A stretch of DNA of 34,574 bases from positions 1 through 34,574 of the forward strand of contig CAIVQM010000017.1 of assembly GCA_903908025.1 (NCBI GenBank). The letters run 5' to 3'. Position numbers and translations under genes: made by a program. Source of the stretch: an uncultured bacterium (lineage in GTDB: Bacteria > Actinomycetota > Actinomycetes > S36-B12). Shown piece by piece: positions 13,698-22,175 of the stretch (position 1 is its first letter; every line of letters starts with the position of its first letter). Under the pieces are notes generated by a model. The model did not search any database. It was not told where the DNA came from and worked only from the letters and a program-made list of their open reading frames with translations.

Positions 13698-14567
13698 ATG
13701 CAAACACCCGCAGCTGTCGACTATGTCAGGGCCACTTCGGTAGCCAATGCCATCGCCCTGCTGAATGAGCATGGTGAGGACGCCCGGTTGCTGGCTGGTG
13801 GACACAGCCTGCTTCCGATGATGAAGCTGAGACTTGCCAGGCCCGACATCCTCATCGACATCAATGATCTCGACGAGTTGCGCGGAATCCGAGTGGAGGG
13901 CGACGAGCTGGTGCTCGGCGCAATGGTCACCCACGCCGAGGTGCTCTCATCGCCGATACTTGCCGAGCACTACGCGATCTTCCGCGAGGCTGAGAAGGTC
14001 ATCGCCGATCCCATCGTCCGCAATAAGGGCACCGTCGGCGGATCCATGTGTCAGGCCGACCCGTCTGAGGATCTCTCGGCCGTGGGCGCGGCACTCAAGG
14101 GCTCTGTGGTGATCCAGAACGCGACCGGGACGCGCACCGTGCCGCTTCGCGAGTTCCACGAGGGACCGTATGAGACGAAGGTCGCGGACGGCGAGATCCT
14201 TACCGAGGTGCGATTCCCCATTCGACCAAGAGCCGGGAGTGCATACGAGAAGGTCGAACGTCGGGTGGGTGACTGGCCCGTGTGCTCCGCGGGGGCGTAC
14301 GTGGTCGTCTCCGGTGGAGTTGTAACCGACGTCGGCATCGGCCTGACGGCCGTTGGGGCCGAGCATTTCTGCGCGCCGGAGGCGGAGGCCTTCCTGATCG
14401 GCAAGGCGCCGAGCGAGGAGAACTTGGCTGCTGCCGCCCAGTTGGCCGCTGACTCCTGCTCGCCCAACGCAGACCAGCGTGGCCCTGCCGACTACAAGCA
14501 GCATCTCGCCATGGAATTGACACTTCGTGCGCTTCGTCGCGCGGCCGCCTCGAGCCAGGGAGCCTGA
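13698..14567 (+). CDS. coxM: CO dehydrogenase medium (FAD) subunit
   Basis: 289 residues. The FAD-binding landmarks of the molybdenum hydroxylase medium subunit are present: AGGHSLLPMMKLR near 34-46 and GTVGGSMCQADPSED near 111-125. The C-terminal domain is complete. It passes electrons from the iron-sulfur subunit to the respiratory chain. AAGGGG before ATG 13698 serves as ribosome site. Only one base separates its stop from coxS. Confidence 0.93.
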   Translation: MQTPAAVDYVRATSVANAIALLNEHGEDARLLAGGHSLLPMMKLRLARPDILIDINDLDELRGIRVEGDELVLGAMVTHAEVLSSPILAEHYAIFREAEKVIADPIVRNKGTVGGSMCQADPSEDLSAVGAALKGSVVIQNATGTRTVPLREFHEGPYETKVADGEILTEVRFPIRPRAGSAYEKVERRVGDWPVCSAGAYVVVSGGVVTDVGIGLTAVGAEHFCAPEAEAFLIGKAPSEENLAAAAQLAADSCSPNADQRGPADYKQHLAMELTLRALRRAAASSQGA

Positions 14568-14568
14568 C

Positions 14569-15048
14569 ATGGAGATCACGATCACGATCAACGGCGAGCA
14601 GGTGACTCGCGACGTTGAGCCGCGCACCCTGCTCGTCCATTTCATTCGCGAGGACGCGGGGCTGCGAGGCACACATTGGGGATGCGACACGTCGAACTGC
14701 GGAACCTGCACCATCTGGGTCGACGAGAAGCCGGTCAAGAGCTGCACGATGCTCGCGGCACAGGCAGACGGACATTCGGTCACGACGGTCGAGGGACTGG
14801 AGAAGGGCGGCGTGCTGGATCCGATCCAGCAGGGCTTCATCGAGTGCCACGGCCTGCAGTGCGGATTCTGCACTGCAGGAATGATGCTGACCGGACGAGC
14901 ACTGCTCGACGAGAACCCGCACCCTTCAGATGACGAGATCCGCGAGGCAATCTCCGGCCAGATCTGCCGGTGCACCGGTTACAAGAACATCGTCAAGGCG
15001 ATCCAGTGGGCCGCCGACAACCCCGCCACAAGTGAGGTGACCGCATGA
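14569..15048 (+). CDS. coxS: CO dehydrogenase small (2Fe-2S) subunit
   Basis: 159 residues with two [2Fe-2S] sites. The plant-type cluster uses Cys39, Cys44, Cys47 and Cys59 (GCDTSNCGTC). The second, nearer the molybdenum, uses Cys98, Cys101, Cys133 and Cys135 (CGFC, CRCTGY). It carries electrons from CoxL to CoxM. The chosen ATG 14569 follows CAGGGAG. The stop overlaps coxL (ATGA). Confidence 0.95.
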   Translation: MEITITINGEQVTRDVEPRTLLVHFIREDAGLRGTHWGCDTSNCGTCTIWVDEKPVKSCTMLAAQADGHSVTTVEGLEKGGVLDPIQQGFIECHGLQCGFCTAGMMLTGRALLDENPHPSDDEIREAISGQICRCTGYKNIVKAIQWAADNPATSEVTA

Positions 15049-17492
15049 CCGCTGTTGACGAGGCGCCGCTGAGCGCCGCAGGAAACCCGATCGGGTTCGG
15101 CTCGATGAAGCGTGTTGAGGATCAGCGCTTCGTGCGCGGGCAAGGCAACTACGTCGATGACGTGAACCTGCCGGGCATGCTGCACAGTGCGATTCTGCGC
15201 AGCCCGTTTGCGCATGCGCGCATTGTCTCCATCGACACCTCGGCAGCCGAGGCGCTACCGGGCGTGGTGGCCGTCATCACGGGGAAGATCCTTGAGGGCA
15301 TCCCGCGACCGTCGCTTCTTGGAGACAACTTCGCCTGGATGCCCACGCTGTCCTACGACACGCAGGCAGTTCTGGCCACGGACAAGGTTCGTTTCCAGGG
15401 CCAGGAGGTCGCATTCGTCATCGCGGAAAGCCGCTACATCGCAAAGGATGCACTCGAGCTCATCGATGTGGAGTATGAGCCCCTTGAGCCGGTCATGGAT
15501 GCCAAGAAGGCACTGGATGCCGATGCACCCATCATCCGTGATGACAAGGGACAGACGGACAACCGCATCACCGACGTCCACGGCAACCAGACCTGGGAGT
15601 CAGGTAACAAGGAGGCGACTGAGGCGGCTTTTGTGGCTGCAGCGGCGGATCCGAACTGCGTGATCGTCGAGGAGGACATCCTTTACCCGCGGGTGCACCC
15701 GGCACCGATGGAGACCTGCGGTTCGGTGGCGTACCTCGACAAGGTGACCGGGCAGCTGACTCTCTACACGACAAGCCAAGCGCCGCACGCTCACCGCACG
15801 GTCTACGCGATGGTCGCGGGGCTCCCTGAGCAGAAGATCCGCGTCATCAGCCCGGACATCGGTGGCGGCTTCGGCAACAAGGTCGGCGTCTACCCCGGCT
15901 ATGTCCTCTCGGTCATCGGCACCATCGTCACCGGAAAGCCGGTGAAGTGGATGGAGGACCGCAGCGAGAACCTGATGTCGACGTCGTTCGCGCGGGATTA
16001 CCACATGAAGGCGAAGATCGCGGCGACCAAGGACGGCAAGATCCTGGCTGTCGATGTGTATGTGCTTGCTGACCACGGCGCATTCAACGGAGTGGCCCAG
16101 CCGACGAACTTCCCGGCTGGATTCTTCAACATTTTCTCCGGTTCGTACGACTACCCGAACGCACATTGTCTGGTGGAGCCCGTCTACACCAACAAGGCGC
16201 CGGGTGGTGTCGCGTACGCGTGCTCCTTCCGCATCACGGAGGCCGCCTACGTCATCGAACGGCTCGTCGACTGCCTCGCGCAGGAACTCGAGATGGATCC
16301 GGCTGACCTGCGGCTGAAGAACCTGATCAAGCCGGAGCAGTTCCCGTACACCTCTCCTACCGGTTGGGAGTACGACTCCGGCCAGTACGAGAAGACGATG
16401 CGCGTGGCCATGGATATCGCCGGCTACGACGAGCTTCGCCGTGAGCAGGCGGAGAAGCGTGCCAAGGGTGAGTACATGGGCATCGGCATCTCGTTCTTCA
16501 CAGAGGGAGTCGGGGCCGGACCACGCAGGACGATGGACATCCTCGGTCTGGGAATGGCCGACGGCATCGAGCTGCGAGTGCATCCCACCGGCAAGGCGGT
16601 GCTGCGACTCTCAGTGCAGAGCCAGGGCCAGGGTCATGAGACGACGTTCGCGCAGATCGTCTCGCACGAGCTCGGCATTCCGCCGGAGGACATCGATGTC
16701 GTCCACGGCGACACCGACCAGACGCCGTTCGGCCTGGGCACCTACGGTTCGCGGTCGACGCCAGTGTCGGGTGCGGCCGCCTCGGTAGTCGCGAAGAAGG
16801 TTCGCGACCGCGCTCGGATCGTCGCAGCTGCGGCCCTCGAGTGCTCGCCGGACGATCTTGAGTGGGAGCTCGGCCGATGGTTCGTCAAGGGTGACAAGGA
16901 ACGCGGCAAGACGATCCAGGAGATCGCACTGCTGTCGCATAGCTCCCTGGAGTTGCCTGAGGGCGTTGAGGGACACCTCGACGCGACGGCGGTCTACAAC
17001 CCGCCGAACCTCACGTACCCGTATGGCTGCTACATCTGCGTCGTCGACGTGGATCCCGGCACCGGGCAGGTCAAGGTCCGTCGCTTCATCGCCGTCGACG
17101 ACTGCGGTGTGCGGATCAACCCGATGATCGTCGAGGGTCAGGTGCACGGCGGCCTGGCAGATGGCGTCGGCATGGCCCTGATGGAGCTCATCGCATTCGA
17201 CGAGGACGGCAACAACCTCGGCGGGTCCTTCATGGACTACTTGCTGCCAACGGCAGTCGAGTGCCCCGATTGGGAGTTGGGCGAGACGGTCACGCCGTCA
17301 CCGCATCACCCGATCGGTGCCAAGGGTGTCGGGGAGTCGGCCACCGTGGGTTCACCCGCGGCGGTCGTCAACGCGGTCATCGATGCGATCAGCCCATTCG
17401 GGGTGAGGCACGCTGATATGCCGCTGACGCCGGCGAATGTGTGGCGGGCCATTCAGGGTCGCAACGTCCGCACGGACATGGCTGTCGAGTAG
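15045..17492 (+). CDS. coxL: Aerobic CO dehydrogenase large subunit, form I
   Basis: 815 residues. Oxidises CO with water to CO2 at a Cu-S-Mo site. The form I signature AYXCSFR is present as AYACSFR (390-396), with Cys393 as the copper ligand. Form II-type enzymes have AYRGAGR here. The variable X is Ala, where I recall Arg in characterised enzymes. Other landmarks are GGGFGNKVGVYPG, the cofactor-binding QGQGHETTFAQI, GSRSTPVSGAA and the catalytic Glu in KGVGES near the C-terminus. It directly follows coxS by overlap. This supports true CO oxidation, though activity would need assay. Confidence 0.95.
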   Translation: MTAVDEAPLSAAGNPIGFGSMKRVEDQRFVRGQGNYVDDVNLPGMLHSAILRSPFAHARIVSIDTSAAEALPGVVAVITGKILEGIPRPSLLGDNFAWMPTLSYDTQAVLATDKVRFQGQEVAFVIAESRYIAKDALELIDVEYEPLEPVMDAKKALDADAPIIRDDKGQTDNRITDVHGNQTWESGNKEATEAAFVAAAADPNCVIVEEDILYPRVHPAPMETCGSVAYLDKVTGQLTLYTTSQAPHAHRTVYAMVAGLPEQKIRVISPDIGGGFGNKVGVYPGYVLSVIGTIVTGKPVKWMEDRSENLMSTSFARDYHMKAKIAATKDGKILAVDVYVLADHGAFNGVAQPTNFPAGFFNIFSGSYDYPNAHCLVEPVYTNKAPGGVAYACSFRITEAAYVIERLVDCLAQELEMDPADLRLKNLIKPEQFPYTSPTGWEYDSGQYEKTMRVAMDIAGYDELRREQAEKRAKGEYMGIGISFFTEGVGAGPRRTMDILGLGMADGIELRVHPTGKAVLRLSVQSQGQGHETTFAQIVSHELGIPPEDIDVVHGDTDQTPFGLGTYGSRSTPVSGAAASVVAKKVRDRARIVAAAALECSPDDLEWELGRWFVKGDKERGKTIQEIALLSHSSLELPEGVEGHLDATAVYNPPNLTYPYGCYICVVDVDPGTGQVKVRRFIAVDDCGVRINPMIVEGQVHGGLADGVGMALMELIAFDEDGNNLGGSFMDYLLPTAVECPDWELGETVTPSPHHPIGAKGVGESATVGSPAAVVNAVIDAISPFGVRHADMPLTPANVWRAIQGRNVRTDMAVE

Positions 17493-17507
17493 TCCGCTTG
17501 CGGGGGT

Positions 17508-17531
17508 TCTCCTCGCGATCAGAAGAGGAGA
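17508..17531 (+). promoter_or_regulatory. Hairpin covering the ribosome site of the CoxF-like gene
   Basis: TCTCCTC (17508-17514) is fully complementary to GAGGAGA (17525-17531), with a 10-base loop. The right arm contains the only good Shine-Dalgarno for ATG 17542. The hairpin could lower translation of the maturation genes relative to the structural subunits. Confidence 0.4.
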
Positions 17532-17541
17532 CACTGGCGTC

Positions 17542-18435
17542 ATGACCACGCGGGCATTGCACGAACGGGCTGAGCGGCTTCGAGCCGACGGAATCCCCTT
17601 TGTGCATGCCCGCGTGGTGCTTGCCGAGCGTCCGACGTCCGCCAAGCCGGGCGACGAGGCCCTCGTGTTGGAGGACGGCAGTATCGAGGGATTCGTCGGC
17701 GGCCAGTGCGCTGAGGCGACAGTGCGGGCGCAGGGGCTCGCTGCGATGGCGTCGGGTGACACAGTGCTGCTGCGCATCTCGCCGTCGCCAGAGCCAGCCC
17801 AATCAGGCAAGGTCGTCGTGCACAACCCCTGCCTGTCCGGTGGGACTCTGGAGATCTTCATGGAGCCTGTTCTGCCCGCACCGATGGTCCGTGTCATCGG
17901 CCACAGTCCGATCGCAAATGCGCTCGCGACGGTCGGTGCCGCTCTGGGCTATCAGGTCGAGCCGTGGTCGCTCGCGGAGATGCGATCCACCGACGCCGTC
18001 GTCGTCGCGTCGCATGGGTTCGACGAGGAGAAGTCGCTCGTGGACGCCCTCGACGCTGGCATTCCGTATGTGGGCCTGGTGGCGAGTCCGAAGCGGGGTC
18101 GGGCGGTCATCGATTCACTTGATGTGGACGACGCCCTCAAGGCACTCGTTCACACTCCAGCTGGGCTCGACATCGGCGCACGGACGCCTGAAGAGGTGGC
18201 GCTGTCCATCTTCGCGCAGATCATTGAGGAGCGGTCGGCTCCGCATCGCATCCGCTCGCTGCCGCTCTTGACTGAGCCAACTTCGGTAACGGCGATCGAT
18301 CCGATCTGCAAGATGTCTGTTGCTGCCGCCCCGACATCGATCCATGTCGATGTCGATGGAATCCGCTATTACTTCTGCTGCCCCGGCTGCAAGGACACCT
18401 TCCTCGTCGACCCGACTAGCCACATCGGGGCCTGA
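17542..18435 (+). CDS. CoxF/XdhC-like maturation factor fused to a YHS (TRASH-like) domain
   Basis: 297 residues. The first 245 form an XdhC/CoxF protein: EGFVGGQCAEATVRAQ (conserved GGxC), then a Rossmann part (VRVIGHSPIANALATVGAALGY), then GLDIGARTPEEVALSIFAQI. The last 50 residues form a YHS metal-binding domain, IDPICKMSV then YYFCCPGCKDTF, with four cysteines. XdhC/CoxF proteins help build the molybdenum site. A YHS domain suggests copper or other metal handling, which would suit a Cu-S-Mo centre, but this is inference. ATG 17542 is 11 bases after GAGGAG, and the earlier opening at 17437 lies inside coxL. coxD follows after 6 bases. Confidence 0.85.
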   Translation: MTTRALHERAERLRADGIPFVHARVVLAERPTSAKPGDEALVLEDGSIEGFVGGQCAEATVRAQGLAAMASGDTVLLRISPSPEPAQSGKVVVHNPCLSGGTLEIFMEPVLPAPMVRVIGHSPIANALATVGAALGYQVEPWSLAEMRSTDAVVVASHGFDEEKSLVDALDAGIPYVGLVASPKRGRAVIDSLDVDDALKALVHTPAGLDIGARTPEEVALSIFAQIIEERSAPHRIRSLPLLTEPTSVTAIDPICKMSVAAAPTSIHVDVDGIRYYFCCPGCKDTFLVDPTSHIGA

Positions 18436-18441
18436 GCACCG

Positions 18442-19326
18442 ATGTCTCTCGTTGATCTCGTTCCTGATGCCGCGTCTTTGACGAGTCAACTCGCAGAGCA
18501 TGACTACCTTGCGGAGCCGGGTCTCGCGACGGCGCTCTTCTGTGCCGTCCGTCTGCCGCAACCCCTGCTACTAGAGGGCGAGGCGGGAGTCGGAAAGACG
18601 CAGGCTGCCAAGTCCTTGGCGCAGATGCTGGATACTCCACTCATCCGACTGCAGTGCTTCGAGGGCATCGACGCATCAGAGGCCCTCTACGAGTGGAACT
18701 ACCCGCGGCAGCTCCTTGGTATCCGGGTGGCCGAGGCAAAGGGATCTGATCTTGCGGAGGACTCGCTGTTCTCGCGCGAGTACCTCATCGAGCGTCCGCT
18801 GTTGCAGGCCCTCGAGCACCCGGGGCCGCGGCCGGCGGTGCTCCTCATAGACGAGGTCGATCGCGCTGATGAGGAGTTCGAGGCCTTTCTCTTCGAGATG
18901 CTCGCGGAGTCCGCCGTGACGGTGCCGGAGATCGGCACCTTGACGGCGAAGGTTCCGCCCGTTGTGATCCTCACGTCGAACCGCACGCGCGATCTTCACG
19001 ATGCGCTGAAGCGCAGGTGCCTGTATCACTGGATTGATTACCCGGATCTCGAGCACGCCACCCGGATCGTGCGCCTGCGAGTTCCGGAGGCGCCACCGGA
19101 ACTGACGGCACAGGTGGCATCCGCCGTGCAGCGCCTGCGGGGGATCGACGTCCAGAAGCCACCGGGCGTGGCCGAGGCGATCGACTGGGTGCATGCAGCG
19201 ATGCTGCTCGGTATCTCGACGCTCGATGCCGCGACCGTGGAGCAGACGCTGGGATCGGTGCTGAAGTACCGAGAGGACCAGGACCTCGCGCGTGCCGAGG
19301 GCCTGGCTTGGGTCGCCGGATCCTGA
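18442..19326 (+). CDS. coxD: CoxD AAA+ chaperone (MoxR family)
   Basis: 294 residues. Walker A GEAGVGKT at 46-53, Walker B VLLIDEVDRAD near 133-143, sensor region ILTSNRTRDLHDALKRRCLYHW. In carboxidotrophs CoxD is an ATP-dependent chaperone needed to insert sulfur and copper into apo-CO dehydrogenase, and it works with the VWA protein CoxE. It lies between the CoxF-like gene and coxE with gaps of six bases each. Confidence 0.93.
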   Translation: MSLVDLVPDAASLTSQLAEHDYLAEPGLATALFCAVRLPQPLLLEGEAGVGKTQAAKSLAQMLDTPLIRLQCFEGIDASEALYEWNYPRQLLGIRVAEAKGSDLAEDSLFSREYLIERPLLQALEHPGPRPAVLLIDEVDRADEEFEAFLFEMLAESAVTVPEIGTLTAKVPPVVILTSNRTRDLHDALKRRCLYHWIDYPDLEHATRIVRLRVPEAPPELTAQVASAVQRLRGIDVQKPPGVAEAIDWVHAAMLLGISTLDAATVEQTLGSVLKYREDQDLARAEGLAWVAGS

Positions 19327-19332
19327 TGCTCC

Positions 19333-20559
19333 ATGACTGACAATGTCTTCCCCGACATCGTCGCAACATTCGGGCACCTCCTGCACGCGGCGGGTGTTCC
19401 CGTGACACCTGAACGCAGCACGCGCTTCGGTGCGGCCATTTCCCTGGCCCGGCCGCAACGGCTCGATGAGCTGTACTGGCTCGGCCGGGTGACACTGCTG
19501 ACTGGACAGGCGCAGGTCGAGACGTACGACGCCGTCTTCCAGCAGGTATTCCGCGGGGTGATCGACCTTGCGGACTTTCGGGGTGACAGCAACGCTGTGG
19601 CACCGCCGTCTTCCATCCCCAGCGGTGAGCGTCAACCCGGGGATCCGCAGCGGACGGGTGACACCCCGACCGGACCGCGCGGCACCAGCGCGACACCGGG
19701 TCAACGTGCCGACGACGGCGAGCAGGAAGAGGACTCGCCCAGCGTTCTGGCAGCGGTGAGCGGGGATGAGCGGCTCGAGACCCGCGACTTCGCGCGCTGC
19801 TCGGAAGAGGAACTGGCTCTGATCCGGCGCCTTGTCGAGCAGTTGCCGCTGGTGCCACCGATGCGTCGGGGTCGTCGGCTGCGCCGGCACTCAGCCGGAT
19901 CTCGGCTGGACATTCGCGGCACCTTGCGTCGTGCCCACCGCACTGCCGGCGATCCTGTCGTTCTTGTGCAGCGTCGTCGCACTGAGCGGCCTCGCCGCGT
20001 CGTGCTCATCGCCGATGTGTCCGGCTCGATGGAGCCGTATGCACGCGTCTACCTCCATCTGATGCGAGGAGCGGTGCAGGCACTGCACGCGGAGGCCTTC
20101 GTCTTTGCGACCCGGCTGACCCGCCTCACGCGTGCGCTGTCCTCTTCGCATCCAGACGTCGCCTACCGCAAGGCCGCCCTGGCGGCCCCGGACTGGTCGG
20201 GTGGAACGCGAATTGGTCGGGCACTGGCCGGCTTCCTCGACGAATTCGGACGACGAGGTATGGCCCGCGGCGCGGTGGTCGTCATTGTGTCCGACGGGTG
20301 GGAGATCGACAGCCCAGCACTCGTCGGTCTGTCGATGGAACGTCTGTCTCGGCTGGCGCATCACGTCATCTGGGTCAACCCACGCAAGGCTGGTGAAGCC
20401 TACGAACCGCTCGTCGGCGGGATGGCCGCTGCACTGCCCTATGTGGACACGTTCGTCTCCGGGCACTCCCTCCGGGCCCTCGAGGATGTGATGGTCGCCA
20501 TCCGATCCGCCACGGAGCGGTCCACCACTGCTGGCCTTCGGCATAGGGTTCCGGCATGA
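19333..20559 (+). CDS. coxE: CoxE VWA-domain protein
   Basis: 408 residues. A family-typical N-terminal region (about 1-85) is followed by a hydrophilic, low-complexity linker (about 90-150). The C-terminal VWA/CoxE domain has the metal site DVSGSM with Asp228, Ser230 and Ser232, plus VIVSDGWEID. MoxR/VWA pairs such as CoxD/CoxE remodel a client protein, here expected to be CO dehydrogenase. Its end overlaps the start of moaC by four bases, tying cofactor synthesis to the cox operon. Confidence 0.92.
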   Translation: MTDNVFPDIVATFGHLLHAAGVPVTPERSTRFGAAISLARPQRLDELYWLGRVTLLTGQAQVETYDAVFQQVFRGVIDLADFRGDSNAVAPPSSIPSGERQPGDPQRTGDTPTGPRGTSATPGQRADDGEQEEDSPSVLAAVSGDERLETRDFARCSEEELALIRRLVEQLPLVPPMRRGRRLRRHSAGSRLDIRGTLRRAHRTAGDPVVLVQRRRTERPRRVVLIADVSGSMEPYARVYLHLMRGAVQALHAEAFVFATRLTRLTRALSSSHPDVAYRKAALAAPDWSGGTRIGRALAGFLDEFGRRGMARGAVVVIVSDGWEIDSPALVGLSMERLSRLAHHVIWVNPRKAGEAYEPLVGGMAAALPYVDTFVSGHSLRALEDVMVAIRSATERSTTAGLRHRVPA

Positions 20560-21050
20560 CAACCGAGCAGCCGCTATCGCACCTGAACGCTCGAGGCGAG
20601 GCCCGGATGGTTGACGTAACGAGCAAGGACGTAACGGCGCGTTCCGCCACGGCGCGCTGCCGCGTCACGATCTCGGACGAGGTGGCCGGCCTACTGCGGT
20701 CGGGGGACATGCCGAAGGGGGATGCGCTGGCCGTTGCGCGCATCGCAGCGATCCAGGCGACCAAGCGGACTCCTGACCTGATCCCACTGTGCCATCCCAT
20801 TGCCGTGCACGGGGTCGATGTCGATGTGACGCTGGTCGACGGCGTCGCTGGGACGGTGGTCGAGATTCTCGCGACGGTTCGTACTGCGGACCGCACGGGC
20901 GTCGAGATGGAGGCCCTGACCGCGGCGGCCGTCGGAGGACTGACGGTGATCGACATGGTCAAGGGCCGCGATCGTACGGCCGCGATCGACGAGGTGGTGC
21001 TGCTGGAGAAGATCGGCGGCCGCTCAGGTCACTGGGTCCGAGAGTCGTGA
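20556..21050 (+). CDS. moaC: Cyclic pyranopterin monophosphate synthase MoaC
   Basis: 164 residues. It acts after MoaA to form cyclic pyranopterin monophosphate. Landmarks are LNARGEARMVDVTSK near 9-23, KGDALAVARIAAIQATK near 54-70, LCHPI, and TGVEMEAL near 113-120. It overlaps coxE upstream (ATGA) and mog downstream (GTGA), so it is translated as part of the cox unit. Confidence 0.96.
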   Translation: MTTEQPLSHLNARGEARMVDVTSKDVTARSATARCRVTISDEVAGLLRSGDMPKGDALAVARIAAIQATKRTPDLIPLCHPIAVHGVDVDVTLVDGVAGTVVEILATVRTADRTGVEMEALTAAAVGGLTVIDMVKGRDRTAAIDEVVLLEKIGGRSGHWVRES

Positions 21051-21541
21051 GCCGCACCGCGCGTGTGATCACCGCATCGACCCGTGCGGCAGCCGGAACC
21101 TGGACCGACACGTCGGGCCCCATCGTGGTCGACGGTCTGAAGGCGCTCGGCCTTGATGTCGGTGCGCCACTCGTGGTCGCCGATGGGGAGCCCGTCCTGG
21201 CGGCACTTCGTGAAGCCGTTGGCGCGAATGTCGACTTGATCATCACGACCGGGGGAACCGGACACACGCCTACTGATCTGACGCCGGAGATGACGTTGCA
21301 GGTGGTTGATCGGTTGTCGCCCGGCCTTGCTGAACTCGTCCGCGGGTACGGCGTTGCCAACGGTGTGCCGACTGCGGTGCTGTCGCGCGGAGTGGCGGGA
21401 ATCGCGGGGCAGACCCTGATCATCAATCTCCCGGGATCCAACGGTGGGGCTCGTGACGGCGTGGCTGCGCTGTCACCCGTGCTCCTCCATGCCCTCGACC
21501 AGATCCATGGCAGCGATCATCCGCGTACGCTCGACGTGTGA
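21047..21541 (+). CDS. mog: MogA/MoaB-type molybdopterin adenylyltransferase
   Basis: 164 residues from GTG 21047. It activates molybdopterin with ATP before molybdate insertion. TTGGTGHTPTDLTPEMT (near 66-82) and LPGSNGGARDGVAAL (near 128-142) are the MoCF-family signatures. The longer in-frame opening from 20789 lies inside moaC and is rejected. It overlaps moaC (GTGA) and yciO (GTGTGA). The matching molybdate-inserting MoeA is not in the window. MogA and MoaB cannot be told apart here. Confidence 0.9.
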   Translation: MSRTARVITASTRAAAGTWTDTSGPIVVDGLKALGLDVGAPLVVADGEPVLAALREAVGANVDLIITTGGTGHTPTDLTPEMTLQVVDRLSPGLAELVRGYGVANGVPTAVLSRGVAGIAGQTLIINLPGSNGGARDGVAALSPVLLHALDQIHGSDHPRTLDV

Positions 21542-22158
21542 CCCGCTACGTCGACGTCCATCCGGAGAACCCGCAGCCCCGCGCGATCGCGCAGTTGGCG
21601 GACCTTCTGCGTGCCGACGGCGTGATCGCCTATCCGACGGATTCGGGCTACGCACTGGGTTGCCTGACCGGCCGGGCCAAGGAGCTGGAGCGGATCAGGG
21701 ACATCCGGGGCCTTGACGAGCGGCACCACTTCACCCTGGTGTGCCTTGATGTGAGCCAGGCCAGCCAGTACGCGGCGATGGACAACACCGCGTTCCGGGC
21801 AGTGAAGGCGTGTACGCCGGGGCCGTACACGTTCATCTTGCCGGCGACGAAGGATCTTCCACGACGGCTGCTCCACCCGAAGAAGCTCACGGTCGGAATC
21901 CGGATCCCGGGTGGTGAGTTCCTGCGGGCGCTGCTGACCGAGGTCGGGGAGCCGCTGGTGTCGAGCACGCTGCTGATGCCAGGCGACGACGAGCCGATGA
22001 CGCAGGGCTGGGAGATCAAGGACCGGCTCGACGACCTCGTTGAAGCCGTTGTCGACGCGGGCGACTGCGGCAACGAGCCCACGACGGTTGTCGACCTGTC
22101 GGGGCCTGAGCCGGTTGTCGTTCGGGTCGGCGGCGGGGACCCCTCGCGCTTCGAGTAG
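21538..22158 (+). CDS. yciO: YciO family protein (Sua5/YciO/YrdC fold)
   Basis: 206 residues, the same length as E. coli YciO. YPTDSGYALGC, HFTLVCLD, TPGPYTFIL, RRLLHPKKLTVGIR and PTTVVDLSG follow YciO more closely than the TsaC/Sua5 enzymes that make threonylcarbamoyl-adenylate. Double-stranded-RNA and nucleotide binding are general features of the fold, and the role of YciO itself is not well established. GTG 21538 overlaps the stop of mog, so it is the last gene of the cox/moa unit, perhaps by read-through rather than function. Confidence 0.85.
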   Translation: MTRYVDVHPENPQPRAIAQLADLLRADGVIAYPTDSGYALGCLTGRAKELERIRDIRGLDERHHFTLVCLDVSQASQYAAMDNTAFRAVKACTPGPYTFILPATKDLPRRLLHPKKLTVGIRIPGGEFLRALLTEVGEPLVSSTLLMPGDDEPMTQGWEIKDRLDDLVEAVVDAGDCGNEPTTVVDLSGPEPVVVRVGGGDPSRFE

Positions 22159-22175
22159 CGGCCCCGGTCGCGCGG

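Noticed and set aside
20789..21046. Long N-terminal extension of mog
   Set aside because: This stretch is the out-of-frame reading of moaC. Its arginine- and glycine-rich product has no domain, and a GTG at 21047 overlapping the moaC stop gives the normal family length.
21538..22158. Call as the tRNA threonylcarbamoyl-adenylate synthase TsaC/Sua5
   Set aside because: Length and segment-by-segment similarity follow YciO, a separate branch of the fold.
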